Positions 1-6,288 of a stretch of DNA of 6,288 nt are shown here, piece by piece. The notes under the pieces are model-generated. The model made no database searches and was not told the origin of the DNA. It saw only the letters and a program-made list of their open reading frames with translations. The stretch comes from an uncultured Pseudomonadota bacterium (GTDB lineage Bacteria; Pseudomonadota; Gammaproteobacteria; Burkholderiales; Usitatibacteraceae), in contig CAMPHL010000164.1 of assembly GCA_946885905.1 (NCBI GenBank), positions 1 to 6,288 of the forward strand, written 5' to 3'. Each line of letters opens with the position of its first letter. The first letter of the stretch is position 1. Made by a program: the position numbers and the translations under genes.

Positions 1-196
1 GCGGTGCGGCCGCGAGGATGCGTTCGCCCTCCAGCGCCTTTGCGCGCTCCACGCTGCGCCCCGCGCCGCGTTCCTCGGGTTTCAACTCCACGAGCTCCAC
101 GCGCGCCTCGGGAGGCATGCGGCGCGTGTATTCGGTGAAGCCTTCCTGGACCCAACCCGGCGCCTTGTGGCCGACCGCCAGGATCGAGATGCGCAC
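1..196 (-). CDS. rlmH: 23S rRNA (pseudouridine1915-N3)-methyltransferase RlmH, N-terminal part
   Basis: SPOUT-family methyltransferase that uses S-adenosylmethionine to methylate pseudouridine 1915 in helix 69 of 23S rRNA on the assembled ribosome. Only the first 65 of about 156 residues are in the window; the SAM-binding knot lies beyond the left edge. My translation from the GTG at 194-196 starts MRISILAVGHKAPGWVQEGF and continues with YTRRMPPEARVELVELKPEER, both typical of RlmH. No ATG lies in frame upstream, and the homology begins at this GTG, so it is the best start although no Shine-Dalgarno is apparent. It follows rsfS after 25 nt and is presumably co-transcribed with it. Confidence 0.92.
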   Translation of the reverse strand, partial: MRISILAVGHKAPGWVQEGFTEYTRRMPPEARVELVELKPEERGAGRSVERAKALEGERILAAAP

Positions 197-221
197 GTCT
201 AGGCTGTGCGTTGGGCGCGCA

Positions 222-668
222 TCACGTGGCGTGCGGGCCGCCGGGAGCAGCCCGCCGCTTGGCACTCGCCGCAGCCTTCGCCCGTGGCTTGCGGGCCGCG
301 ACCGGGACGGTGGAGTTCACGACCTTGTCGAAGCGCCCTTCGCCCCAGAGCTCCTCGAGGTTGTAGTACAGGCGAACCGCCGGCTGCATCACATGGGCGA
401 CGACGTCGCCGGCGTCGACGAGGATCCACTCGCCCCCGTCCTCGCCCTCGGTGCCCACGAGCGCGCTTCCGGCGTCCTTCAGCGAATCGCGCACGTGGCG
501 GGCGAGCGCCTTGGTCTGGCGCGCCGAGTCCGCGCTCGCCACGATGATCCAGTCGAAGAGCGAGGTGAGCTTCCTCACGTCGATGGCCTGGATGTCGTGC
601 GCCTTGATGTCCTCGAGGGCGGAGATGACGAGCTTCTTCTTGGCAAGCGGTGATAGCGATTTGCTCAT
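222..668 (-). CDS. rsfS: Ribosomal silencing factor RsfS
   Basis: Binds ribosomal protein uL14 on the 50S subunit and blocks joining with the 30S subunit, lowering translation in starvation or stationary phase. The DUF143 core covers about residues 10-115. It includes DVRKLTSLFDWIIVASADSARQTKAL (30-55), GGEWILVDAGDVVAHVM (78-94) and RLYYNLEELWGE (99-110). The family is often about 105-120 residues. This protein has 148 because of a basic Ala/Lys/Arg-rich tail (about 122-148) that looks disordered. The ATG at 666-668 overlaps the nadD stop (ATGA) and lacks its own Shine-Dalgarno. Downstream, 25 nt separate it from rlmH; the rsfS-rlmH pair is conserved in many bacteria, linking two ribosome-acting proteins. 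Confidence 0.96.
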   Translation of the reverse strand: MSKSLSPLAKKKLVISALEDIKAHDIQAIDVRKLTSLFDWIIVASADSARQTKALARHVRDSLKDAGSALVGTEGEDGGEWILVDAGDVVAHVMQPAVRLYYNLEELWGEGRFDKVVNSTVPVAARKPRAKAAASAKRRAAPGGPHAT

Positions 669-1315
669 GGTTTCGCGTAGAGGCGGTGCGAGCGGATGTA
701 CTCGACAACCGGATCGGGAGTGAGATACCTGATGGACTGGCCCTCGGAGACGAGGTTTCGGATGGCCGTGGATGATATCGAGATCGGGGTCATGAAATAT
801 GTCATCACCTTGCCGGAGGGCGCCGACAGCTCCTTCGGGTCGAGGGTGATCCGCGGCCAGACTTCCCTGGGGAAGATCCCGGGACCCTTGGCCTGCCAGT
901 TCTCGTCGTTCGCCCGGATGGCCACGACGAAGTGGGCGAGGTCGAAGAGCTCCTGCCAGCGCTGCCAGGTGTCCACCTTCGAAAAGGCGTCGGACCCGGT
1001 GAGGAAGACGAGCGATGCGCCGGGTCCGCGTTCGGCGCGGATCTGCGCGAGGGTGTCGCAGGTGTAGGTTTCGCCTTCGCGGCGCAGCTCACGGTCGTCC
1101 ACGTCCAGCCGGGCGTCGCGGCCGATGGCGAGCTTCACCATCGTGAGGCGCTGGTCGCTCGTGGCGTGCGCCTCTCGTCCACGATGGTAGGGCAGCCCGG
1201 CCGGCAGGAAGATCACCTTTTCGAGCTGGAACGCCTCGCCGAGCTCGGTGGCGAGGCGCAGGTGCCCGAAGTGGATGGGGTCGAAGGTTCCGCCGTAAAG
1301 GCCGATGGCCGCCAT
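665..1315 (-). CDS. nadD: Nicotinate-nucleotide adenylyltransferase
   Basis: Cytoplasmic enzyme of NAD synthesis that joins nicotinate mononucleotide and ATP to form nicotinate adenine dinucleotide. The 216 residues are the usual size. It shows the nucleotidyltransferase signature GGTFDPIHFGH (8-18), GSDAF (107-111), a following tryptophan pair (W117, W120) and the C-terminal motif ISSTAIR (180-186) that binds the ATP phosphates. The ATG at 1313-1315 is the only canonical start after an in-frame TGA about 50 nt upstream, and homology starts right there. No Shine-Dalgarno is visible. A TATGAT (1325-1330) lies about 10 nt before the ATG, which could be a -10 box giving an almost leaderless transcript, but no matching -35 is seen. 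The gene ends in TGA overlapping the rsfS ATG (ATGA), so the two are probably translated together. Confidence 0.97.
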   Translation of the reverse strand: MAAIGLYGGTFDPIHFGHLRLATELGEAFQLEKVIFLPAGLPYHRGREAHATSDQRLTMVKLAIGRDARLDVDDRELRREGETYTCDTLAQIRAERGPGASLVFLTGSDAFSKVDTWQRWQELFDLAHFVVAIRANDENWQAKGPGIFPREVWPRITLDPKELSAPSGKVMTYFMTPISISSTAIRNLVSEGQSIRYLTPDPVVEYIRSHRLYAKP

Positions 1316-1349
1316 GTACGCTGGATCATAGTGAAAATTCGCCGGCGGT

Positions 1350-1363
1350 GCGGCGTACGCCGC
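1350..1363. repeat. Perfect 14-bp palindrome in the proA-nadD gap
   Basis: GCGGCGTACGCCGC is exactly self-complementary and lies in the only sizeable gap of the window (1316-1395), 34 bp upstream of the nadD ATG. It could be an operator for a dimeric regulator or the stem of a small hairpin at the end of proA. GC-rich DNA yields such palindromes by chance fairly often, and no U-tract follows immediately, so neither role is established. Confidence 0.4.
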
Positions 1364-1395
1364 TCAGGGCCGATCGCGTGGTCCGCCGACGGCGC

Positions 1396-2682
1396 TCAGG
1401 ACCGGACCTGCCCGTCGCCCAGCACGATCCACTTCTGCGACGTGAGGCCCTCGAGGCCCACGGGGCCGCGGGCATGGAGCTTGCCGGTGGAGATGCCGAT
1501 CTCGGCGCCCAACCCGTACTCGAAGCCGTCGGCGAAGCGCGTTGAAGCGTTCACCATCACGGAGCTGGAGTCGACCTCGCGCAGGAATCGCTGCGCGCGC
1601 GTCCAGTCCTCGGTCACGATGGCGTCGGTGTGCTGCGAGCCGAACTGCGCGATGTGCGCGATGGCCTCGTCCAGGCCCGGCAGCGTGCTGATCGAGACCA
1701 CGGGCGCCAGCCACTCGGTGCGGAAATCCTGCTCGGTCGCGTCCTTCAGCTTCTTCACGCCCGCCTTGGCGAGGATCGCCTTCGACTCGGGGCAGCAGCG
1801 CATCTCCACGCCCTTGCCGGCGTAGATCTTGCCGATCTCGGGCAGCACCTTCGGCGCGATCGCCTGCGCGACGAGCAGCGTCTCCATCGTGTTGCACGTC
1901 CCGTAGCGCTGGGTCTTGGCGTTGTCCGCGATGGCCACGGCCTTCGCGGGGTCGGCGCGATCGTCGATGTAGACGTGGCAGATCCCGTCCAGGTGCTTGA
2001 TGACGGGCACGCGCGCCTCGCGCGCGACGGCCTCGATGAGGCCCTTGCCGCCGCGCGGCACCACCGCATCCACGTACCTGTCCATGGAAACCAGCGCGCC
2101 CACCGCGGCACGATCGGGCGTCGGGACCAGTTGCACCGCGTCCTCTGGCAGGCCCGCGGCCTTGAGCCCGACGGCGATGCACGCCGCGATCGCCTGGTTC
2201 GAATGCATCGCCTCGCTGCCGCCGCGCAGGATGCAGGCATTGCCCGACTTGAGGCAGAGGCTGGCCGCGTCCGCGGTCACGTTCGGGCGCGACTCGTAGA
2301 TCATCGCGATCACGCCGAGTGGCACGCGCATGCGCCCCACGCGGATGCCCGAGGGGCGGCTGCGCAGCTCCGAGACTTCTCCCACCGGGTCGGGGAGTCC
2401 CGCCACCTGGCGCACGCCTTCGGCCATGGATTCCACCGCCTTGGCGGTCAGCATCAACCGGTCGATGAACGCATCGTCGCGGCCGGCCGCACGCGCCGCC
2501 TTCACGTCGTTCGCATTCGCAGCGAGGATCGCCTTTTCGCGATCGAGGAGCGCCTCGGCGGTCGCGAGCAGGGCGCGGTCCTTCGCACCCGAGGCCGCAC
2601 GCGCCACCTCGCGGCTCGCGACGCGGGCGCGCTCGCCCATGGCCTGGACGAGAGCTGCGGTATCGAGCGTGGTGTCGTTCAT
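1396..2682 (-). CDS. proA: Gamma-glutamyl phosphate reductase (glutamate-5-semialdehyde dehydrogenase)
   Basis: Second enzyme of proline synthesis: NADPH-dependent reduction of glutamyl-5-phosphate to glutamate-5-semialdehyde, in the cytoplasm. The 428 residues match the family (about 415-430). Visible landmarks are [17 protein letters not shown] (120-136), [15 protein letters not shown] (144-158), PRGGKGLI (209-216), [12 protein letters not shown] (229-240) and [12 protein letters not shown] (260-271) with catalytic Cys263. The C-terminal part includes [22 protein letters not shown], and all of these are intact. The ATG at 2680-2682 overlaps the holA stop (ATGA) and has no convincing Shine-Dalgarno, so reinitiation after holA is likely. 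The same frame stays open for another kilobase upstream, but that extension is arginine/alanine-rich nonsense antiparallel to nothing known and lies over holA. proB is not in this window. The gene ends in TGA at 1396-1398, followed by an 80-bp gap before nadD. Confidence 0.97.
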   Translation of the reverse strand: MNDTTLDTAALVQAMGERARVASREVARAASGAKDRALLATAEALLDREKAILAANANDVKAARAAGRDDAFIDRLMLTAKAVESMAEGVRQVAGLPDPVGEVSELRSRPSGIRVGRMRVPLGVIAMIYESRPNVTADAASLCLKSGNACILRGGSEAMHSNQAIAACIAVGLKAAGLPEDAVQLVPTPDRAAVGALVSMDRYVDAVVPRGGKGLIEAVAREARVPVIKHLDGICHVYIDDRADPAKAVAIADNAKTQRYGTCNTMETLLVAQAIAPKVLPEIGKIYAGKGVEMRCCPESKAILAKAGVKKLKDATEQDFRTEWLAPVVSISTLPGLDEAIAHIAQFGSQHTDAIVTEDWTRAQRFLREVDSSSVMVNASTRFADGFEYGLGAEIGISTGKLHARGPVGLEGLTSQKWIVLGDGQVRS

Positions 2683-3677
2683 GTGGAAGCGAGCGGGAGA
2701 GGCATGCCGGCGATGCCGAGCCCGAGGTCGCCCATTTCCTGCCAGGGATCGCCTTGCTCGACGCCCTTGATCATGCGGTCGATCCGGTGCGCCCGCAACA
2801 GCTCCCGATGGAAGGAGGCGGTGTCGTGCGCGCGCGCCGTTTTCTGCAATGCCGCCATGCGTTCCGGGGGAAGGAAGCGCCGCGGCCGCTGGTTGGCCGC
2901 CAGCGCCATCATGAGGCGCAGCTCTTCGGTCAGCGTCCAGAGCAGCAGCGGCGCGGGCTCGCCCTCGGCCTCCAGCGACTCGACCACGCGGGCGATCCGG
3001 CCCGCATCGCGCGCATGGATGGCCTCGAGCAGGGTGTCGCGGTCGAAGCGCGACACGTCGGTCACCGCTTCGCGGATCGCCTCGAGCGAGACTTCGCCTT
3101 GCGGGAGCAGGAGCGCCAGCTTCTCCACTTCCTGCCGGGCGGCGAGGAGGTTGCCTTCCACGCGATCGGCCAGCCACTCGAGCGTCTCGACCGAGGCCCT
3201 GTGTCCCTGCCGCGAGAGGCGCTCGGCGAGCCAGCCGGGCAGCTCGTCGCGCGTGACGGCCTTCGCCTCGATCATCACGCCCGCGGCGTCGAGCGCGCCG
3301 AACCAGCTCGATTTCTGCTGCTGCCAGTCCATCTCCGGCAGGAGCACGAGCGTGGTGGCGTCGTCGGGAAGCTTCGCGCACCACGCCGCGATCGCCTTCG
3401 CGCCCTCGGTGCCCGGCTTGCCCGTGGGCACCCGGATCTCGACCAGGCGGCGCGAGGCGAAGAGCGAGAGGTTCGAGCCGGCCGCGCACAGGCGGTTCCA
3501 ATCCGCGCCGGGCTCGGCGAAGAACACTTCGCGCTCGGTGGCGCCGGCCTTGCGCGCCGCTTCGCGGATCCGGTCCGCGGCCTCGAGCGCCAGGAGCGCC
3601 TCGGGCCCGTGCAGCGTGTAGAGCGGGGCCAGCTCCTTGCGCAGGTGCGCGTCGAGTTGCCGCAGGGCGAGCTTCAA
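2679..3677 (-). CDS. holA: DNA polymerase III subunit delta
   Basis: Delta subunit of the clamp loader, which opens the beta sliding clamp so it can be loaded on primed DNA. The 332 residues are close to the usual size (about 340). An AAA+-like N-terminal domain carries SLF at 71-73 ([13 protein letters not shown]), matching the wedge with which delta contacts beta. The family signature [14 protein letters not shown] is at about 174-187, and [10 protein letters not shown] begins at 211. The C-terminal collar domain contains [13 protein letters not shown]. The frame is open well upstream, but homology begins at the TTG at 3675-3677 ([12 protein letters not shown]). This TTG has GAGGA 6 nt upstream and overlaps the TGA of the preceding cyclase gene as TTGA. 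The gene's own TGA overlaps the proA ATG (ATGA). Both junctions suggest translational coupling in one transcript. Identity is firm; the TTG start is well supported. Confidence 0.95.
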   Translation of the reverse strand: MKLALRQLDAHLRKELAPLYTLHGPEALLALEAADRIREAARKAGATEREVFFAEPGADWNRLCAAGSNLSLFASRRLVEIRVPTGKPGTEGAKAIAAWCAKLPDDATTLVLLPEMDWQQQKSSWFGALDAAGVMIEAKAVTRDELPGWLAERLSRQGHRASVETLEWLADRVEGNLLAARQEVEKLALLLPQGEVSLEAIREAVTDVSRFDRDTLLEAIHARDAGRIARVVESLEAEGEPAPLLLWTLTEELRLMMALAANQRPRRFLPPERMAALQKTARAHDTASFHRELLRAHRIDRMIKGVEQGDPWQEMGDLGLGIAGMPLPLAST

Positions 3678-4576
3678 GCGATTTCCTCGGCGTTGCCGTA
3701 GATCGTCGCGGCCACGCGATTGCCGCCGGCCTTCTTGGCGCGGCGGAGCGCCTCGTCCGCCGCACCGAGCAGCGCCTCGAAGCCGCGCGTCTTCGGCGTG
3801 CCCTGCGCCACGCCCACGCTGATGGTCACCTTTTGCGATTTCGCGATGCGATCGCGCAGGCGCTCCGCGAGCTCGACTCCGCCCTTGCAGTCGGTCATCG
3901 GCAAGACGATGGCGAACTCCTCGCCCCCCACGCGCCCGATCGTGTCGATGGCGCGGATGGTTTCCGCGCACGTCCGCGCGACCGCCTGGATCACCGCGTC
4001 GCCGGCCGGATGGCCATCCAGGTCGTTGACCGCCCTCAGCCGGTCGATGTCGATCACCAGCGCGCAGATGAGGTTCTGCGTCTTGGGCATCCGCTGCGCG
4101 CGCGCGAGCTCTTGCGTCCCCACGTCGATCAGCCGCCGGCGGTTGGCGAGGCCGGTGAGCTCGTCGGTCACGGCCACCCGCTGCAGGGCTTCGTTCGCGG
4201 CGCGAAGGTCCTGGCGCGCCCGGGCGAGCGCGAGATGGCTTTGGACGCGCGCGCGCACGATCGCCCTCGTGAGGGGCTTCCGGATGAAATCGATCTCGCC
4301 CGGCCCCGGGCCATCGAGCTCCTCGCCTTCGGGTCCGGTGATGAAGACCAGTGAAGCATCGCGCGCGTGATCTCCGGCGCGTAGCCGCGCCCAGGCCTCG
4401 CGGGCATCGATGCCCGGCTCGGTCGCATCGACGAGGATCAAATCCGGCCGATGCGCCTCGATCTCCTCGAGCGCGTTCCCGACGTCCGTCGCGAACCTCA
4501 CGTCCGCAAGGTCCTGGACCATGCCTGCGATGAGGCGACCGTTTCCGGCGGCATCGGCGACGACCAGAATAACCAC
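3674..4576 (-). CDS. Response-regulator diguanylate cyclase (REC-GGDEF)
   Basis: Predicted cytoplasmic enzyme that makes cyclic di-GMP from two GTP, controlled by an N-terminal receiver domain. With a GTG start at 4574-4576 it has 300 residues. The receiver spans about 1-115: acidic D8 (in VADAAGN), phospho-acceptor D50 ([12 protein letters not shown]), T80 and K100 (FIRKP). The first residue of the usual acidic pair is Ala. A short helical linker (about 115-135) leads to the GGDEF domain, with [10 protein letters not shown] (138-147), [10 protein letters not shown] (176-185), GHPAGD (188-193) and the active-site loop GGEEF (217-221). An RxxD inhibitory site (R208, D211) lies five residues before GGEEF, so product inhibition is expected. 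The start is chosen because a perfect AGGAGG lies 8 nt upstream; a TTG at 4613-4615 is the alternative. The gene lies 19 nt after lptE, and its TGA overlaps the holA start. No partner histidine kinase is in view. The cellular role is unknown. Confidence 0.93.
   Translation of the reverse strand: MVILVVADAAGNGRLIAGMVQDLADVRFATDVGNALEEIEAHRPDLILVDATEPGIDAREAWARLRAGDHARDASLVFITGPEGEELDGPGPGEIDFIRKPLTRAIVRARVQSHLALARARQDLRAANEALQRVAVTDELTGLANRRRLIDVGTQELARAQRMPKTQNLICALVIDIDRLRAVNDLDGHPAGDAVIQAVARTCAETIRAIDTIGRVGGEEFAIVLPMTDCKGGVELAERLRDRIAKSQKVTISVGVAQGTPKTRGFEALLGAADEALRRAKKAGGNRVAATIYGNAEEIA
3684..3688 (-). promoter_or_regulatory. Ribosome-binding site for the TTG start of holA
   Basis: GAGGA on the minus strand, 6 nt before the TTG at 3675-3677, within the last codons of the REC-GGDEF gene. 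It supports TTG as the holA start and means that, at present, holA initiation depends on sequence inside its neighbour. Confidence 0.6.
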
Positions 4577-4584
4577 GCGAGTCA

Positions 4585-4590
4585 CCTCCT
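4585..4590 (-). promoter_or_regulatory. Strong ribosome-binding site of the REC-GGDEF gene
   Basis: AGGAGG on the minus strand, 8 nt before the GTG at 4574-4576. It is the best Shine-Dalgarno match seen at any start in this window and decides that start over the TTG 39 nt further upstream. It lies between the lptE stop and the new start, so this gene can be translated independently of lptE. Confidence 0.75.
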
Positions 4591-4595
4591 CGTCG

Positions 4596-5171
4596 CTACA
4601 TGTCGCGCTTGGCAATCGCGACCTGGCGCAGGATCCTGTCGGCCAGCTCCAGTTGCATGTCCTTGAAGAGCAGCTGCTCCTCGGCTTCCTTGGCGATCGG
4701 CGCCGCCTCGCTGTAGGTGAGCAGCCGCCGTGCGACCGTCTCGGCGGGCGCGATGACCGGGTCGTCGCGCCCCGGCACCGTCATCTGGTAGCGCACCCGC
4801 AGCGTAAGCGCGTGATCGTAGACGCGTCCCGCGCCGGTGATGGTGTTGACGGTCTTGTCGCGGTTCTCGGAAAGGATCGTGAGCGTCGCTTCCGCGCCCT
4901 CGGCAGTGGGAAGCACGCGCGTGGCACCCCCGGCGAGCGTGCGCCGGATCTCCTGCGCCGTGGCGCTGGGGCCCGGCACGTGCAGCGACCTGAGTCCCGT
5001 CGTGGATTCGCCGCGAAGCTGGAAGCCGCAGCCGGCCAGCAGCAGCGCGAGGACACGGAACGGGGCTGGGGGCTTTCGAGGGGGGGCGACCTTCGATCCG
5101 ACCCCTGTTAAAAGGGGATGGGATCGAAGGTCGCCCCGGCTCGAAAGGCCCGATTCGCTAGACCACCACAT
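4596..5171 (-). CDS. lptE: LPS-assembly lipoprotein LptE, with displaced start
   Basis: Outer-membrane lipoprotein that plugs the LptD barrel and helps place LPS in the outer leaflet. The lipobox LLAGC is followed by the family signature GFQLRG. The C-terminal part (YSEAAPIAKEAEEQLLFKDM, then a helix) is also typical. The odd part is the N-terminus. The lipidated cysteine would be residue 48, where family precursors usually have it near residue 20. Between the ATG at 5169-5171 and the lipobox there is no in-frame ATG, GTG or TTG. That ATG lies within the end of leuS (14-nt overlap) and has a GGGGAAG ribosome-binding site 7 nt upstream. Residues of about 7 to 34 are encoded by the palindromic element at 5069-5151. 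The n-region is therefore unusually long and the hydrophobic segment (VLALLLAG) short. The mature protein looks intact (about 144 residues). Family assignment is firm; the start, and whether export is efficient, are uncertain. Confidence 0.87.
   Translation of the reverse strand: MWWSSESGLSSRGDLRSHPLLTGVGSKVAPPRKPPAPFRVLALLLAGCGFQLRGESTTGLRSLHVPGPSATAQEIRRTLAGGATRVLPTAEGAEATLTILSENRDKTVNTITGAGRVYDHALTLRVRYQMTVPGRDDPVIAPAETVARRLLTYSEAAPIAKEAEEQLLFKDMQLELADRILRQVAIAKRDM
5069..5151. repeat. 83-bp palindromic element (REP/MITE-like inverted repeat) at the leuS-lptE junction
   Basis: Two arms, 5069-5105 and 5114-5151, are reverse complements over almost their whole length. The inner core is an exact 17-nt match (GGGGCGACCTTCGATCC at 5083-5099 against 5121-5137). 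The outer blocks (GGGGCTTTCGAG at 5069-5080 against 5140-5151) match with one mismatch, and the short GG/GG step between core and outer block is unpaired. The inner ends (GACCCC against GGGGATG) pair imperfectly, and the loop is the 8 nt TGTTAAAA. The element sits just after the leuS stop and runs into the region encoding the LptE signal peptide. It contains no stop in the lptE frame. Size, symmetry and position resemble REP-like or miniature palindromic repeats, or in-frame palindromic elements such as those described in Rickettsia. As RNA it would fold into a strong hairpin. No proper U-tract follows, so a Rho-independent terminator is unlikely. Whether it is repeated elsewhere in the genome cannot be seen. 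Confidence 0.8.
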
Positions 5172-6288
5172 TCACCAGCTTCCCCGGCACCACGACCACC
5201 TTCTTCGGCTTCTGCCCGTTCAACCACTTATGCACGCTGTCGTCGGCCAGCGCGACGGCCTCGACCTGTTCGCGGCTCGCCGTCGCCTGCACCATGATGT
5301 GGCCGCGAAGCTTCCCGTTGACCTGGACCACGAGCTGGATCTCGTCCTGCACCAGCGCGGCCTTGTCGACCGAGGGCCAGGGCTGGTCCAGCACCCGCGT
5401 TCCCGGCCGCAGCTCCGCCCAGAGCGCCGTGCCGATGTGCGGGACGATCGGCGAGAGCATGAGCACGGCGTCCTCGAGAACTTCCTGCGCGACCGCACGC
5501 GCGACAGGGCTGCGATCCTTGAGGTCTGTGTAGAGGTTCAGCATCTCGCGGACCGCCGCGATGGCGGTGTTGAACTGCAGGCGCCGGCCATAGTCGTCGG
5601 CGACCTTCTCGATGGTCCTGTGCAGCTTGAAGCGCAGGTCCTTGAGCTCCTTGGACAACTCGCCGCCGGCGCAGGGCGCGACCACGCCTGCCGACACGTG
5701 CTCGTGCACCATCGTCCAGAGCCGCCGCAGGAACCGGAACGATCCTTCCACGCTCTCGTCCGACCACAGCACGGTGTCGCCGGGCGGGCTCGCCTGCATC
5801 ACGTAGAAGCGCGCGGTATCGGCGCCGTACTTCTCGATCATGTCCGTCGGATCGACGCCGTTCCTCTTCGACTTGGACATCGTGCCGATGCCGTCGTAGT
5901 CGATCGCGCTGCCGTCGGACTTGAGCTTCGCGCCCGTGACGTTGCCTTCGGCGTCGAGCGACATCTCGACCTCGTCGGGGGCGAAATACTCGATCCCACC
6001 CTTGTCCGTGCGGCGCGAGAAGATGTGGTTCAGCACCATGCCCTGCGTTAGCAGGTTGGTGAACGGCTCATCCAACTTGATGAGGCCGAGATCGCGCATC
6101 GCCTTCACCCAGAAGCGCGCGTAGAGCAAATGCAGGATCGCGTGCTCGATCCCGCCGATGTACATGTCGACCGGGTTCCAGTACTGCGCGCGCTCGTCCA
6201 CCATGGCCGGCGCATCGGCCGAGGCGTAGCGCAGGAAGTACCACGACGAGTCGACGAACGTGTCCATCGTGTCGGTCTCGCGCCGCGC
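5158..6288 (-). CDS. leuS: Leucyl-tRNA synthetase, C-terminal part (5' end beyond window)
   Basis: Cytoplasmic class I aminoacyl-tRNA synthetase that charges tRNA-Leu with leucine. About 376 C-terminal residues are visible, of the roughly 860 usual for the family; the reading frame stays open to the window edge, so the gene is partial. The visible part opens with the conserved DTFVDSSWYF segment of the catalytic domain. It continues with a WNPVDMYIGGIEHAILHL block and the signature loop MSKSKRNGVDP (around 5851-5883). The helical anticodon-binding domain follows, then a C-terminal domain containing VQVNGKLRG. The family's KMSKS motif reads TMSKS here: the second lysine, central to ATP activation, is kept and the first is threonine. 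The gene ends in TAG at 5158-5160. The proposed lptE start lies inside its last codons. Identity is certain. Confidence 0.98.
   Translation of the reverse strand, partial: ARRETDTMDTFVDSSWYFLRYASADAPAMVDERAQYWNPVDMYIGGIEHAILHLLYARFWVKAMRDLGLIKLDEPFTNLLTQGMVLNHIFSRRTDKGGIEYFAPDEVEMSLDAEGNVTGAKLKSDGSAIDYDGIGTMSKSKRNGVDPTDMIEKYGADTARFYVMQASPPGDTVLWSDESVEGSFRFLRRLWTMVHEHVSAGVVAPCAGGELSKELKDLRFKLHRTIEKVADDYGRRLQFNTAIAAVREMLNLYTDLKDRSPVARAVAQEVLEDAVLMLSPIVPHIGTALWAELRPGTRVLDQPWPSVDKAALVQDEIQLVVQVNGKLRGHIMVQATASREQVEAVALADDSVHKWLNGQKPKKVVVVPGKLVNVVV
5179..5185 (-). promoter_or_regulatory. Ribosome-binding site candidate for lptE
   Basis: On the minus strand GGGGAAG lies 7 nt before the ATG at 5169-5171, inside leuS codons. 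It supports that ATG as the working lptE start, since no other canonical start is available before the lipobox. Because it also encodes LeuS residues (Pro-Gly-Lys), the match could be coincidental. Confidence 0.45.

Noticed and set aside
1630..3621. Long plus-strand open frame (663 residues) antisense to proA and holA.
   Set aside because: It is opposite two well-recognised genes, shows no domain, and is rich in Arg, His and Ala, as expected of a shadow frame in GC-rich DNA.
2683..3765. Open frame continuing upstream of proA, making an apparent 789-residue protein.
   Set aside because: The extension lies over holA in another frame and is Arg/Ala/Pro-rich without any family motif. ProA homology begins at the ATG at 2680-2682.
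3678..3971. Possible N-terminal extension of HolA.
   Set aside because: The extra residues cover the REC-GGDEF 3' end in another frame and do not resemble HolA. The TTG with a ribosome-binding site fits the family N-terminus.
4577..4615. TTG at 4613-4615 as start of the diguanylate cyclase.
   Set aside because: It would overlap the lptE end and add 13 residues before the receiver domain, and it lacks a good ribosome-binding site. The GTG at 4574-4576 has a perfect AGGAGG at 8 nt.
5069..5151. Rho-independent terminator after leuS.
   Set aside because: The stem is far longer than usual, the T-run (TTTTAA) is in the loop and none follows the stem on the minus strand. The sequence after it encodes the LptE lipobox of the same operon.
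4837..6051. Plus-strand open frame (404 residues) antisense to leuS and lptE.
   Set aside because: Opposite LeuRS and LptE coding sequence; composition and lack of motifs mark it as a shadow.

Overview
This GC-rich window carries eight genes, all on the minus strand. Read in the direction of transcription (high to low coordinates) they are: leuS (3' part), lptE, a REC-GGDEF diguanylate cyclase, holA, proA, nadD, rsfS and rlmH (5' part). From general knowledge, leuS-lptE-holA followed by proA, nadD, rsfS and rlmH is a housekeeping arrangement typical of Betaproteobacteria. That order, the GC-rich codon use and the protein sequences suggest a betaproteobacterium, perhaps a Burkholderiales- or Nitrosomonadales-like or uncultured lineage. 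No genus can be named from the sequence.

Layout. The window's right edge (5158-6288) is the C-terminal part of leucyl-tRNA synthetase. The leuS-lptE junction is filled by a long, near-perfect inverted repeat (5069-5151). It lies where the lptE start codon would normally be, so the only start left for lptE is an ATG inside the tail of leuS. After lptE comes a 300-residue response-regulator diguanylate cyclase (3674-4576), which is not part of the usual lptE-holA arrangement. Its stop codon overlaps the TTG start of holA, and holA overlaps proA by an ATGA. An 80-bp gap (1316-1395) holding a perfect 14-bp palindrome separates proA from nadD-rsfS-rlmH. In that second group nadD and rsfS overlap by another ATGA.

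Function. Most of the genes are core: leucine tRNA charging (LeuS), delivery of LPS to the outer membrane (LptE), clamp loading in DNA replication (HolA), proline synthesis (ProA), NAD synthesis (NadD), ribosome silencing (RsfS) and 23S rRNA pseudouridine methylation (RlmH). The diguanylate cyclase is the accessory member and puts a c-di-GMP enzyme under shared expression with envelope and replication genes.

The most notable features are the palindromic element that is read in frame into the LptE precursor and the diguanylate cyclase embedded in the operon. I see no CRISPR array, transposase gene, tRNA, rRNA or clear Rho-independent terminator. There is no gene-free stretch longer than 300 bases.
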